From Desulfobacterales bacterium (lineage in GTDB: Bacteria > Desulfobacterota > Desulfobacteria > Desulfobacterales > G020353555): DNA of 38,915 nt. Shown piece by piece: positions 23,953 to 33,044 of the stretch. The translations under genes were made by a program, and so were the position numbers. The stretch lies in contig CP070697.1 in assembly GCA_020353555.1 (NCBI GenBank), positions 5,104,194 through 5,143,108 of the forward strand, given 5' to 3'. The notes beneath the pieces are model-generated. The model was not told the DNA's origin. It saw nothing but the letters and a program-made list of their open reading frames with translations, and ran no database searches. The first letter of the stretch is position 1. Every line of letters begins with the position of its first letter.

Positions 23953-25197
23953 TTACCTGTTTTCTTCCAACTGCTCGATGAACGCCTCCACGTTGGTCTT
24001 GGTCTGTTCATCGGAGAGCAGGCGGAGGTCGTTCAGATCGCCGGGGATGGTCAGACTGGGAATGCCGGTTTCCTTTTCGAGGCGTTGCGGCATACCGTAG
24101 CGGCAATTGGAGTTGTTGGGGCAGGTCTTGGCATCATGGTAGATGATCCCGTCCACCTTGAAGAAGTCCAGCATATCTTTGATGTACTTTTCCTTGGCTT
24201 CGTCGGAACGGACGATAAACAATTCCGTGTAGGCGCGCGCCATGCTGGTAAAGGGATCCTCGGGGTCCAAGGCCGAGAATATCCAGCTGTTGCAGTAGGT
24301 CGAAGCCAGCACATTGGCGTGCAGACCGGCAAATAGCTTGGAGTGCGCACTGAGCCTCCCCCAGACCGGCATCCCTTCCCAGTAAATCCGGTAGCGTTCG
24401 TCTTCCACGGCCCCTTCACCGTTTCTGATCCGCTCTTCCAGTTCGGCCAGCAGAATCTTGTAAACGTCCAACGCCTTCTGGGTTCCGCGACCCACCACGG
24501 CGGGCCCCATGAGAGTGGTGCCGTCAAAAAAAGTCAAGGGAGCCGGAGCCGCCGCCGCGGTATCCAGTATTTTTTTCCAAATATCCGAACAGGCACGGGA
24601 CAGTTCGACCACGCGTTTGAGCTCGTTCAGGTCGAATTGGGCGCCGGACACCTGCTCCAGGGGTTCAATCAAGGCCTGCATCTGTTTGGCGATGGAATCC
24701 ACATGGGACTCGGTCACCTTCTGAACACCGCGGTGGGTGTGAATCCCGATGACGGGGGCCTTGAATCTTGCGCCGTACCAGGAAAACCAGTCCTGCACGT
24801 CGCGGCACTGGTTGGTGTTAAAGACCAGTACATCCGGCTTCGGAATGCGGTCGATATTGAAGGCCTTGGCCAGGGGGGTAACCCCGCGCAAAAAGGCGCC
24901 GATATCGGCGGTGAGATAGGAGCAGATATCCGGTGAGTACCCCAAGGCGTTGGCCTCCGGGATCAGATCCGTTGCCATGCGTGTGGCGCCCAGCATCGCC
25001 GAGTGGGTCTCTGGAAAGTAAACCAGAAATCCCATGGCGCGGAGTATTTCCGCCGGGCCGACGCTGGTGCACCAGGCGATTTTCGGTTCGCCGGCCTTGG
25101 CAGCCTTGTCGAGTTCAAGGTAATACTCCGCCATGAACTTGGCGACTTCCGCCGCGGCGGCTATCTTTTTCCTGACAACTTGCTTTTCTTCGGGCAT
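23953..25197 (-). CDS. 2-hydroxyacyl-CoA dehydratase / benzoyl-CoA reductase (HgdB-type) subunit
   Basis: 414 residues, close to the usual length of HgdB, BcrB/BcrC and double-cubane proteins. Conserved-position cysteines are Cys43 (AWCTSVGPAE), Cys92 (DICSYLTADIG), Cys131 (NTNQCRDVQ) and Cys359/Cys365 (TCPNNSNC), suitable ligands for an iron-sulfur cluster. In known two-subunit enzymes two such proteins form the catalytic heterodimer, driven by an ATPase activator. Here only one is present, with the activator gene next upstream. It may be a homodimeric dehydratase, a double-cubane cluster protein like the YjiM/YjiL pair of E. coli, or one half of a reductase whose partner lies elsewhere. Strong AGGAGG before the ATG. 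Confidence 0.82.
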   Translation of the reverse strand: MPEEKQVVRKKIAAAAEVAKFMAEYYLELDKAAKAGEPKIAWCTSVGPAEILRAMGFLVYFPETHSAMLGATRMATDLIPEANALGYSPDICSYLTADIGAFLRGVTPLAKAFNIDRIPKPDVLVFNTNQCRDVQDWFSWYGARFKAPVIGIHTHRGVQKVTESHVDSIAKQMQALIEPLEQVSGAQFDLNELKRVVELSRACSDIWKKILDTAAAAPAPLTFFDGTTLMGPAVVGRGTQKALDVYKILLAELEERIRNGEGAVEDERYRIYWEGMPVWGRLSAHSKLFAGLHANVLASTYCNSWIFSALDPEDPFTSMARAYTELFIVRSDEAKEKYIKDMLDFFKVDGIIYHDAKTCPNNSNCRYGMPQRLEKETGIPSLTIPGDLNDLRLLSDEQTKTNVEAFIEQLEENR

Positions 25198-25482
25198 AAT
25201 ATATCCTCCTGTTGGTTATTTATTTCTTTGCGGATATCTTAAGCGGCCAGCCCATGGATACCCGTAAACTGTGACGACGTTCCGAAGCAAGACACCCGGC
25301 GACCGAAGACGGCAAAACAGAAGCCCGGCTTCCGTTCGAGGCGCCTGAATCCTCGCAAAACGATCCGCCCCGGACCCTGTCGTCCCGTCTTGGACTTTGC
25401 GTCTGGGATCCGCGGCCGCGGGCTCCCGGCGCGATGTTCCGGCTGCATCCGGCCTTGGAGCGTCGAACTTTGCGCTGGGACC

Positions 25483-26265
25483 TTATTGGTCACGGTTCAT
25501 CGCATACAAGGCGGCGCCGATAGCTCCGGTGAACTGCGGGTGCTCGGGGACCAGAATGCGCCGGCCAATCATTTCTTCAGTCATTTTAACCAGATAGGGA
25601 TTGTGGGCCACGACGCCGCCCGTCATGACAACATGGGCGGTCAGCGAATCCATTTCCAGGACGCGCTTGATCACCGAAAAGAAAACCCCCTTGACAATAT
25701 CTTCGATTTTTTGGCCATGCCGGATATTTTCCAATACCTCGGTGGCCGAAAAAACGGTGCAAAAGCTTCCCAGTTTCACCATGTTTGCGGACTGACGGGC
25801 CAGTCCGTCCATGTTTTCCAGGGGGATGTCCAGGCGGGCCGACATTTCTTCCAAAAAGGCCCCGGTGCCGGCCGCGCATTTGCGGTTCATCTTGAAACTC
25901 GTGCGCCGACCCGCCTCATCGAGTTTGATGATTTTATTGTCCTGTCCGCCGATATCGATGATGGTGATGGGCTGGGGAAAATACAGATAACAGCCGCTGG
26001 CATGGCAGCTTATTTCCGTTCGGCTATCGCGCGCAAAGGCGACATTTTTGCGCCCATATCCGGTCGAAATCGCGTTGACGATGTCGCCTTCCGCGGCCCG
26101 GGCCATCCTTAACGAAGCCGCCAGACATTCGGCGGCGGTGGCCGTGAAATCGGTGCCCGACTTGCGCACGGCCCGGCCGATCAAGTTTTTATCGCCGTCG
26201 AGAATGGCCACTTTGGTGCGTGAAGCTCCCACGTCAGCACCCACGTAGATTGGTTTAGATGTCAT
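25483..26265 (-). CDS. BadF/BcrA/HgdC-type ATPase activator
   Basis: 260 residues, like HgdC. Actin/Hsp70-fold ATP-binding motifs are DVGASRTKVAIL at 11-22, IIDIGGQDNK at 102-111 and MTGGVVAHN near 214-222. Cys130 (KCAAGTGAF) and Cys169 (GSFCTVF) match the two cysteines that bridge one [4Fe-4S] cluster between subunits of the homodimer. It uses ATP hydrolysis to inject a low-potential electron into the HgdB-type protein encoded next to it. The 285-bp gap between the two genes holds no gene I can support. MTSKPIY is taken as start; the ribosome-binding site is weak. Confidence 0.92.
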   Translation of the reverse strand: MTSKPIYVGADVGASRTKVAILDGDKNLIGRAVRKSGTDFTATAAECLAASLRMARAAEGDIVNAISTGYGRKNVAFARDSRTEISCHASGCYLYFPQPITIIDIGGQDNKIIKLDEAGRRTSFKMNRKCAAGTGAFLEEMSARLDIPLENMDGLARQSANMVKLGSFCTVFSATEVLENIRHGQKIEDIVKGVFFSVIKRVLEMDSLTAHVVMTGGVVAHNPYLVKMTEEMIGRRILVPEHPQFTGAIGAALYAMNRDQ

Positions 26266-26407
26266 ATCCGTCCGCAATTCCAGAAGGGGCGCTGCGCCGA
26301 TGACCCATCGCTAGGGCCGGGTTCGACACCCGGCGGTCCCCAGGGCGGCCCGCAGCCCCTGATTCCAATAACTTACAACCCATGACGAAACGTCACGCCG
26401 CATGTTG

Positions 26408-27352
26408 TTATTTCGATTCCAATCCCTTGACGAGGGCCCGGAGCGTTTTGTTGTAAGGCGTATCCATCCCTGTCCGATCTCCGTATTCCACGAATTTGCC
26501 ATTGATGAAATCAATCTCGGTGCGGCGGTGGGCTTCAATATCTATCAGCATCGAAGGTTTATGGTCCCCGGCGCTGCCCATGTAATCCATGGCGTAGGTG
26601 TAATAGTCCCAGCCCAGGCTGATTTCGTTGGCGCGGGCCACTTGGATGCATTCTTTGACCAGGGCATCCACGATTTGATAAATGATAGGGTCGTTCATCG
26701 CCCGTGCCATCGTCAGTCCGGTCACGGCACACACCGGATTCATCGAAGCATTCATCACGGTTTTACGCCAAACCATCGATATTATTTGATCGGTGTGCAC
26801 AGTGGCCAAGCCGCAGCGGGTGAGCGTCGCGGCGACCGCCCGGGCCGCGTGGCGGGATCCCGGATCGAGTTCCTGAACGTGGTGGGGCGGATGATGAAAC
26901 GGCATGCGGACATGGGCCGGTCCCGCCAGCCCGCAGCCATAATTGACGACGGCGCGCATCACAGGCTTGCGGCCCAGTACTTTGGCGATTTCCAATTCGG
27001 TATCGATCCCGTTTTGCCAACTGACGATGTGAATGCCTTCCCGGTAAAATCCTTCGAGGGCGGATGCAATCAAGGGCAAGGCATTCGCTTTCACGGTGAT
27101 GAAGATCACATCCGGATGGTAGGCGGCCAACTCATCGATATTCGTGCATGTGTGGGAGATCGGTTGTTGGAGGTTTTCGGCGCCTTCGATCATAATTCCG
27201 CGGTCGAGGGCCGGCGCCAAAAGATCAGGAATAACATCGCAGAGGGTTACCGTGTAACCGCCCCGGGCGAGGAAGGCGGCGACGATACAACCGACCGGCC
27301 CGGCGCCGACAACGGCAAATGACTGGGGATTAAAATTGGGCGTAGCGTTCAT
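26408..27352 (-). CDS. ketopantoate reductase (PanE/ApbA)-family NADPH oxidoreductase
   Basis: 314 residues. The Rossmann loop AVVGAGPVGC is at 14-23, the family catalytic lysine lies in VWRKTVMNASMNPV near 200, and the catalytic glutamate in HRRTEIDFING near 280. Both active-site residues are thus present. PanE reduces 2-dehydropantoate to pantoate for CoA synthesis, but relatives reduce other 2-oxo acids. In this operon a 2-keto acid reductase feeding a 2-hydroxyacyl-CoA dehydratase would make sense; that is inference. GGGAGG seven bases before the ATG. Confidence 0.85.
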   Translation of the reverse strand: MNATPNFNPQSFAVVGAGPVGCIVAAFLARGGYTVTLCDVIPDLLAPALDRGIMIEGAENLQQPISHTCTNIDELAAYHPDVIFITVKANALPLIASALEGFYREGIHIVSWQNGIDTELEIAKVLGRKPVMRAVVNYGCGLAGPAHVRMPFHHPPHHVQELDPGSRHAARAVAATLTRCGLATVHTDQIISMVWRKTVMNASMNPVCAVTGLTMARAMNDPIIYQIVDALVKECIQVARANEISLGWDYYTYAMDYMGSAGDHKPSMLIDIEAHRRTEIDFINGKFVEYGDRTGMDTPYNKTLRALVKGLESK

Positions 27353-27379
27353 ACTCGACCTCCCGCTAGGTTACCCGCA

Positions 27380-27465
27380 GTAACAGTTGAGCCCTTTGAA
27401 AGATCATGGACAGGCCGATCAGCTGGCGACCGGGATATTTTTCATACCGCCAAATTGATAGTAGC
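27380..27465 (+). repeat. dispersed intergenic repeat, copy B
   Basis: It shows the blocks GTAACAGTTGAGCCCTTTGAAA, CATGGACAGGCCGA, CGACCGGGATATTTTTCATA and AAATTGATAG, in the same order as copy C. It lies in the 254-bp gap between the PanE-like gene and PaaK. The rest of that gap holds nothing recognisable. Confidence 0.7.
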
Positions 27466-27606
27466 CGCATAACTTCAAAAAAAGTCCCCGATTAAAAATG
27501 CCGCAGACGAAAGATTGTATTCGCTTCGATGATTCCTGGCCACGGACGCCGGCGGGGACCGCAGGATGCCGTCTCCGGACGGACACGATTTAATCCTCGG
27601 GCGGGT

Positions 27607-28914
27607 TTATCGCAACTGTTTGGGTCTTTCATCGACGACTCTTAGAGCCTTGCCTTCGCTGCGGGCAATGAACTTGGGCTCCACCAGCTCGACTTCGACC
27701 CCGATGCCCATCATGCCCTTAATATGGCCGCTTATCTTGGCCTCGACTTCGTACTTTTTCTCGCGGCTGGCCTCGTAGACCTCTTTCTTGCCCTCCACCT
27801 GGACGACCAGCTGATCGAGGTATCCTTTTTTGCGGACGATGAGCCGGTACTGGGGCTCAACTTCTCCGATTTCCAGCAGCAGGGCTTCAATTTGGGAGGG
27901 AAAGACATTTACGCCGCTGATGATCAGCATGTCGTCGGACCGCCCGTAGATTTTATCCATTTTGACCAGCGTCCGGCCGCAGGCACAGGTTTCCCGGCGC
28001 AGCCGGGTGATGTCTTTCGTGCGATAGCGAATCATAGGCATGGCCCGGCGCTGAAGCGAGGTGAAGACTAACTCCCCCTTTTCTCCCTCCGGTACCGGTT
28101 CCAGTGTGGCCGGATCAACGACTTCCGCCAGATAATGGTCTTCGTTGATATGCAGTCCGTCCTGAACTTCGCAGTCAAAGGCCACTCCCGGGCCGCCCAG
28201 CTCGGTGAGGCCGTAGGCTTCCATGGCCTTGATCCCCATACGCTCCTCGATTTCCTGACGCATGCCCACCGTCCAGGGTTCCGCGCCGAAGACGCCGACG
28301 CGCAGAGGCAGGGATTTGAGGTCCACTCTCATTTCCTCGGCCCGCTCGGCGATGGTCAGCGCATAGGAAGGGGTGCAAAACAGGGCCGTGGTGCCAAAAT
28401 CTTTCATGAGCGTGATCTGGCGTTCGGTCATTCCGGAGCTGGTGGGTATCACCGTGCACCCCAGAAGGGATGCGCCCTGATGAAAACCCAGTCCGCCGGT
28501 GAACAGGCCGTAACCATAGGAATTTTGAACAATATCCCCCTGGCGTATGCCCGCGGCCCAAAGATTGCGGGCCATGCATTCGCTCCACTGCGCCAGGTCA
28601 TCCGCCGAGTAAGGTCCGGTGATGGGTTTGCCGGTCGTCCCGGAGGAGGCGTGCACCCGGACCACGTCTTTCAGGGGGACGGCGCACAGCTCGAAGGGAT
28701 AATTATCTCTGAGATCATTCTTAACGGTAAAGGGGAGCTTGCCCAGGTCTGCCAGGCTCTTGAGATCCGCTGCCGTGAGGCCTGCTTCCTTTAATTTCCT
28801 TTTGTAGAAAGGAATCTTCTTGGCGCTCCAGTCGACGGTTTCCTTCAGCTTTTCCAGTTGGAATTTCTGGAGTTTCTCCACCGGCATACATTCAGACTTT
28901 TTGTTCCAGGCCAT
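27607..28914 (-). CDS. paaK: phenylacetate-CoA ligase (PaaK-like)
   Basis: 435 residues, the PaaK length. Motifs: VHASSGTTGKPITGPY near 90 (ATP loop), YGLTELGGPG near 235, EGEKGELVFTSL near 285, and IYGRSDDMLIISGVNVFPSQIE near 330. It converts phenylacetate or a related aryl acid to its CoA ester with ATP. AGGAGG seven bases before the chosen ATG decides the start over an upstream one. IorAB genes immediately upstream are its classic neighbours in anaerobic aromatic amino acid breakdown: IorAB makes arylacetyl-CoA from arylpyruvates and PaaK rescues the free acid. The exact aryl acid is not shown. Confidence 0.93.
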   Translation of the reverse strand: MAWNKKSECMPVEKLQKFQLEKLKETVDWSAKKIPFYKRKLKEAGLTAADLKSLADLGKLPFTVKNDLRDNYPFELCAVPLKDVVRVHASSGTTGKPITGPYSADDLAQWSECMARNLWAAGIRQGDIVQNSYGYGLFTGGLGFHQGASLLGCTVIPTSSGMTERQITLMKDFGTTALFCTPSYALTIAERAEEMRVDLKSLPLRVGVFGAEPWTVGMRQEIEERMGIKAMEAYGLTELGGPGVAFDCEVQDGLHINEDHYLAEVVDPATLEPVPEGEKGELVFTSLQRRAMPMIRYRTKDITRLRRETCACGRTLVKMDKIYGRSDDMLIISGVNVFPSQIEALLLEIGEVEPQYRLIVRKKGYLDQLVVQVEGKKEVYEASREKKYEVEAKISGHIKGMMGIGVEVELVEPKFIARSEGKALRVVDERPKQLR

Positions 28915-29125
28915 GCTGATCCTCCTTTTTGCACGCAACGATCGCCGCGCTGTTCGCCCGCAGCGGATATCCAATCAAAATGACAAACGAGTGCAAAGTC
29001 GTCTTTTCTTTCTCGGTTTAACGCGCTGTGTCGTTTTTCCGTTTAAGAACATTTTAGGATAATAAACCATTTCTGCCAAAGAATTTTTTCAGTTCGCTGA
29101 TCTAGCCTTGGAAATTGAGGTGGGC

Positions 29126-29722
29126 TCAGACGGCCTGTCCGGCGGCCGCAAAGCCGAGTTCAAATGCCTTTAAGTTCGAATCCAAAAAGTCCTTTTTGGT
29201 CTTACGTTGCATGGCCTCTTTGACATGATCCACCGTCAGGGGGAGCACGCCGGTTTGTATCAGGGCGCCCAGCAGGACCATATTGACCGCCAAAACGTTG
29301 CCCGCCTCTTGGGCCAGGGCGGCGGCGTTGAAAGCAATCAGCTTGGCGGTTTTTTTCCGAATCAGCTTCTGCAGGTGATCCAGGTCGGGATAAACTCCCT
29401 GCCCGATGTTCACGGTAAACGGCATCAACGGTGCGAGATTGGTGATAACGACGGTGTGGGCGTTGCATTTATTTAAGGCCCGCAGCGTCTCGGCGGGTTC
29501 AAATCCCACCAGCACATCGGCTTCGCCGTCGGAGATGATGGTGCTATGGGCTTCACCAAAAACAAGCGCCGATTCCACCACCCCGCCCCTTTGGGCCATG
29601 CCGTGAATTTCACTCATGCGAATGGGAACACCGGCCAGAAGCGCTGCCTCTCCCAAGACGCTGGATGCCAAAAGGTTGCCTTGTCCTCCTACTGCTACAA
29701 TGATCAGTCTTTTTGTCTCCAT
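29126..29722 (-). CDS. iorB: indolepyruvate:ferredoxin oxidoreductase, beta subunit
   Basis: 198 residues, as expected for IorB. It starts KRLIIVAVGGQGNLLASSVLGEAAL, the gamma-type 2-oxoacid oxidoreductase signature, then SEIHGMAQRGGVVESAL near 38-54 and a domain ending in DFLDSNLKAFELG. With IorA it oxidatively decarboxylates aryl-pyruvates to aryl-acetyl-CoA and reduces ferredoxin. The start is fixed by AGGAAG six bases upstream; a longer open frame runs upstream but overlaps non-coding sequence and the IorA end. A 128-bp gap separates it from iorA. Confidence 0.93.
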   Translation of the reverse strand: METKRLIIVAVGGQGNLLASSVLGEAALLAGVPIRMSEIHGMAQRGGVVESALVFGEAHSTIISDGEADVLVGFEPAETLRALNKCNAHTVVITNLAPLMPFTVNIGQGVYPDLDHLQKLIRKKTAKLIAFNAAALAQEAGNVLAVNMVLLGALIQTGVLPLTVDHVKEAMQRKTKKDFLDSNLKAFELGFAAAGQAV

Positions 29723-29850
29723 GTTTGTCTTCCTATCAATTGAGCTCAAGGCCCGAAAATTGAATCGGTAAATAGTTTCGCCGCAGGCCCCGGACGGGTG
29801 GTTCCCGTGACGGTGAGGCCGATCCGCGAGGGTCGCGATCAAGCCCTCCG

Positions 29851-31719
29851 CTAGGCCGGAACACTCTTCTTGGATTTGACCGGCAGGATTGCGTTTTCCG
29901 GACAGATCTGGGCACACACCGCGCAACCGGTGCACAGATTGGGATCGATTTTGACGCGGTCCTCCCAGGTATAAAAGGCCGGACAGGCGAGCGTGTCGAT
30001 GCACTCCCGGTGATCTTTGCACTTGGCGCTGACATGAAACGCCTTGCGCTGGGGGAGTTTGAGACCTTTAGCGTACAGGGTGCATGTTTCCTGGGATATG
30101 ATCACCGAAACGCCCTTGAATTGAAGCGCCTCTTTAATCGCCGCGATACTCTTCTGCACTTTGTAAGGTTTGACGACGGTGATATGGGGAACGCCGATGG
30201 CCCTGACGATCGCTTCAATCGAAACCTGACCGTAGCCGTCAAGGTTCAACTGCTGCATGTCGACCCCCGGATGAGGCTGGTGTCCGGTCATGGCCGTCGT
30301 TCCGTTATCCAGAATGACCAGGGTGAACTCGTGATTATTAAAGACCCCATTGATCAAACCGGGAATGCCGGAGTGAAAGAAAGTCGAGTCGCCGATGAAG
30401 GCAATCACTTTTTTGTTCGTCACCTTGGAAAAGCCGCCGGAGGTGCCGACCGATGAACCCATGCAAATGAGGAAATCGGCCGCGGAAAGCGGCGGCAGCA
30501 GGCCTAGGGTGTAACACCCGATGTCGGTTGGGAAAATCGTTTCCATACCTTCGGCGGCCCGCCGGACTTCATAAAAAGTGGCCCGGTGGGAACAGCCGGC
30601 GCACAGGGTCGGGGGGCGCTGCGGAACTTGCGGCACGTCCGTCAAATCCGGCAGCGTCGCCGGTGTGTAGGCCAATCCAAAATAGCGCGCGATCGTCTGC
30701 CGAACCTGGGCGGGATTGTACTCGTAGAGACGACTGAAGAGCCCTTCGCCCTTGCCCTTGATCGGCAGAGTTAATCCTTCCTCCTGCGCCAGAGCCTTGA
30801 CCGCTTCCTCCATATAGGGTTCGCCTTCTTCGACCATGAGCACCTTTTCGGATCCTTGCAGGAAGTCTTTGATCAGCGCGGCCGGTAGGGGGTGCGAAAA
30901 TCCAATCCGCAGGACTCTGACCTGATCTTCGATCTGCAGATCCTGGATGGCATCCGCCACGTAATTATAGCTGACGCCGTTGCAGATGATCCCCCACGGC
31001 CCTTTACCGGTCGTGAAATTATATTCGGATTTTTCGGCCAGCCCCCGGGCCGTGTCGTAATTCTTGAGCAGCCGGACGTGTAATTTGCGCGCCACGGCCG
31101 GAACCGGTACTAGATTGAGGGGATCATTCTTAAAATCACCCCGGGTGATGCGTTCGCGGATCGGACCCAAGGTCACCGTACCGGTGGAATGATTGATGCG
31201 CGTGGTGGTGCGAAACAGCACCGGCTCCTGGAGCTTTTCCGAAAGATCAAAGGCGTAGGGCACCAGGTTTTTGGCTTCTTCCACCGAGGACGGCTCAACC
31301 ATGGGGAGCCCGGACAGCTTGGCGTAAAAGCGGTTGTCCTGTTCGTTCTGGCTGGAAAACATCAAGGGGTCATCGGCGGTCAACACCACCAGGCCGCCTT
31401 TAACGCCGACATAGGCCAGGGTCATCAGAGCATCGGCGGCAACGTTCAGCCCCACATGCTTCATCACGCACATGGTGCGAACGCCGGAATTCGCTGCTGC
31501 GGCCGCCACTTCGAGGGCCACCTTTTCGTTGGTACTGTATTCGAAGTACAGGTCGCTTTCACGGGCTATTTGGAAAAAGTTTAAAGATATTTCCGAGGAG
31601 GGAGTGCCGGGATAGGTGCTCGCAAAGGCCACGCCGGCCTCAATCGCTCCGCGGGCAATGGCTTCATTGCCTAAAAGGAGAACTTTCTGACCTGGATTGT
31701 CGGTAAGTAGTTTGTGCAT
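29851..31719 (-). CDS. iorA: indolepyruvate:ferredoxin oxidoreductase, alpha subunit
   Basis: 622 residues, full length. The N-terminal pyrimidine-binding domain shows GNEAIARGAIEAGVAFASTYPGTPSSE; the diphosphate-binding TPP domain has GDSTFFHSGIPGLINGVFNN and TTAMTGHQPHPG (about 425-470). The C-terminus carries ferredoxin-type cysteines including CTGCAVCAQICPE. It is TPP- and iron-sulfur-dependent and cytoplasmic. ATG chosen, with AAGGAAG six bases upstream; a GTG two codons earlier is possible. It follows the CxxC mini-protein gene by 60 bases. Confidence 0.95.
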   Translation of the reverse strand: MHKLLTDNPGQKVLLLGNEAIARGAIEAGVAFASTYPGTPSSEISLNFFQIARESDLYFEYSTNEKVALEVAAAAANSGVRTMCVMKHVGLNVAADALMTLAYVGVKGGLVVLTADDPLMFSSQNEQDNRFYAKLSGLPMVEPSSVEEAKNLVPYAFDLSEKLQEPVLFRTTTRINHSTGTVTLGPIRERITRGDFKNDPLNLVPVPAVARKLHVRLLKNYDTARGLAEKSEYNFTTGKGPWGIICNGVSYNYVADAIQDLQIEDQVRVLRIGFSHPLPAALIKDFLQGSEKVLMVEEGEPYMEEAVKALAQEEGLTLPIKGKGEGLFSRLYEYNPAQVRQTIARYFGLAYTPATLPDLTDVPQVPQRPPTLCAGCSHRATFYEVRRAAEGMETIFPTDIGCYTLGLLPPLSAADFLICMGSSVGTSGGFSKVTNKKVIAFIGDSTFFHSGIPGLINGVFNNHEFTLVILDNGTTAMTGHQPHPGVDMQQLNLDGYGQVSIEAIVRAIGVPHITVVKPYKVQKSIAAIKEALQFKGVSVIISQETCTLYAKGLKLPQRKAFHVSAKCKDHRECIDTLACPAFYTWEDRVKIDPNLCTGCAVCAQICPENAILPVKSKKSVPA

Positions 31720-31779
31720 CGTCACTTCCTTCGCAAAGATTTTTTATTCACCCCAGAGATTACGGCAGGGCCGAACCCC

Positions 31780-32001
31780 TCAATCTGTTTCCGATTTTTT
31801 GCGCGTAAAAATTCTCCGATAGTTCTCCGGCGCCAATTGCATACACCCGGTACACCCCGGTTCCTCATCTGGATTAAAAGGCTCCAGGTGAACTTCAAAT
31901 CCGATCTGCCGATATAGCGCGACCATTTCGGTCAGCCTTGGTTCGTCGTAGATGGCTTGTTTTTGCCAACCCTGGCGGACCAATTCTTCTTCGCGTGTCA
32001 T
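31780..32001 (-). CDS. small conserved CxxC protein
   Basis: 73 residues, starting MTREEELVRQGW, with a central VALYRQIGFEVHLEP stretch, a CTGCM pair (CxxC) near residue 52 and a basic YRRIFTRKK end. GGGAG lies about ten bases before the ATG. Mini-proteins of this look occur in many anaerobe genomes; the function is unknown to me. It lies within the leftward series between the crotonase and iorA, so co-expression is likely. Confidence 0.65.
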   Translation of the reverse strand: MTREEELVRQGWQKQAIYDEPRLTEMVALYRQIGFEVHLEPFNPDEEPGCTGCMQLAPENYRRIFTRKKSETD

Positions 32002-32089
32002 CGATCGTGTACTCCCTGAATTCCGGCTGTCCGGCGGCCAACGGCGGCAGGGCCTTCCCGGGCATGGGCGGCCCGCACGTTGGCCTCGA

Positions 32090-32860
32090 TCACCTGTTTT
32101 TCCACACCGGCTGGCGCTTTTCTTCAAAGCTTCGAATCCCTTCCAGCGTGTCTTCCGTTTGCATCAGGGTCTTGAGAAAAAGGTCGCTGACCCCCCGCAA
32201 GGCCTGGGGGAACCCCATCCCGAGGTGGTGTTTGACGGCGCGTTTGTTGAGCCGGATAATCAGCGGGCTGCCGGCTTGAATTTCTTTGACCAGCCCCGAG
32301 ACCGCTTCGTCGAGTTGCTGGTCGTCGACCGCCTGGCTGATAAGGCCCATGGCCTGAGCTTCGGCGGCCGTGTAGCGTTTGCCGGTGGTGCAGATCTCGA
32401 TGGCCTTGGCGGGGCCGACGAGTTGGGGCAGGCGTATCGCGGCATAAGGAGGAAAAAAGCCCAATTTGATCTCCGGTTGGCCGAAAAGCGCCCTTTGAGC
32501 CGCCACGATGATATCACAGGCAATGGCCACCTCCAGGCCGCCCCCAAGGCAGGCTCCGTGGACCGCCGCCAGGGTCGGTACCTCAATCCGGTCGATCAGT
32601 TCGAAGATGCGGTTGAAAGTTGCAATCATCTCATCCACCAGGGCGGGTTTGTGATCAGCGACCTCCACCCCGGCACACCAGCTGGGCCCTTCGCCGGCGA
32701 TCACCAGGCACTTCAGATCCTGATCCGCAGAGAGGGTTTCGAGCTCGGCGTTGAACTCATTCATCATGTCGATATTGAGCACATTGTGCTTGGGGCGGGC
32801 GAAGGTGATGCGTGCGACGCCGTCGGCTTTTTGGATTTTGTGATACTTGAGTTCGGACAT
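32090..32860 (-). CDS. crotonase-family hydratase, probable cyclohexa-1,5-diene-1-carbonyl-CoA hydratase
   Basis: 256 residues, the usual crotonase size. Oxyanion-hole segments are SWCAGVEVADH near 61-71 and HGACLGGGLEVA near 100-111. The GVEVADHKPALVDEMI stretch and FGQPEIKLGFFPP (in place of the standard PEINLGLIPG) recall dienoyl-CoA hydratases (Dch/BamR) of the anaerobic benzoyl-CoA pathway, which add water to the reduced ring. That subfamily call is from memory of motifs; a general enoyl-CoA hydratase is the alternative. The BamA gene at the head of the same series supports the specific call. AAGGAAAA lies upstream of the chosen ATG. Confidence 0.75.
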   Translation of the reverse strand: MSELKYHKIQKADGVARITFARPKHNVLNIDMMNEFNAELETLSADQDLKCLVIAGEGPSWCAGVEVADHKPALVDEMIATFNRIFELIDRIEVPTLAAVHGACLGGGLEVAIACDIIVAAQRALFGQPEIKLGFFPPYAAIRLPQLVGPAKAIEICTTGKRYTAAEAQAMGLISQAVDDQQLDEAVSGLVKEIQAGSPLIIRLNKRAVKHHLGMGFPQALRGVSDLFLKTLMQTEDTLEGIRSFEEKRQPVWKNR

Positions 32861-33044
32861 GGCAGGTTTTCCTTTTATGCTTGGTATTAGAAAGAATACA
32901 GCGTTTCTGCAAAAAAATCGATCGTTCGCGGCCAAGCCGCGCGCGTGGGGGATTTCCGTTCGATGCCCGCCGCGGGTCAATCCGTGACGATCTTTGCTGC
33001 TTGTTATTTGCTGTGTTCTGGGCGCGCGCCGGGGGCGATGGGTC

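Noticed and set aside
29723-30022. 100-residue N-terminal extension of IorB
   Set aside because: It runs through the gap and the iorA end, has low-quality composition, and the ATG with AGGAAG gives the normal IorB length.
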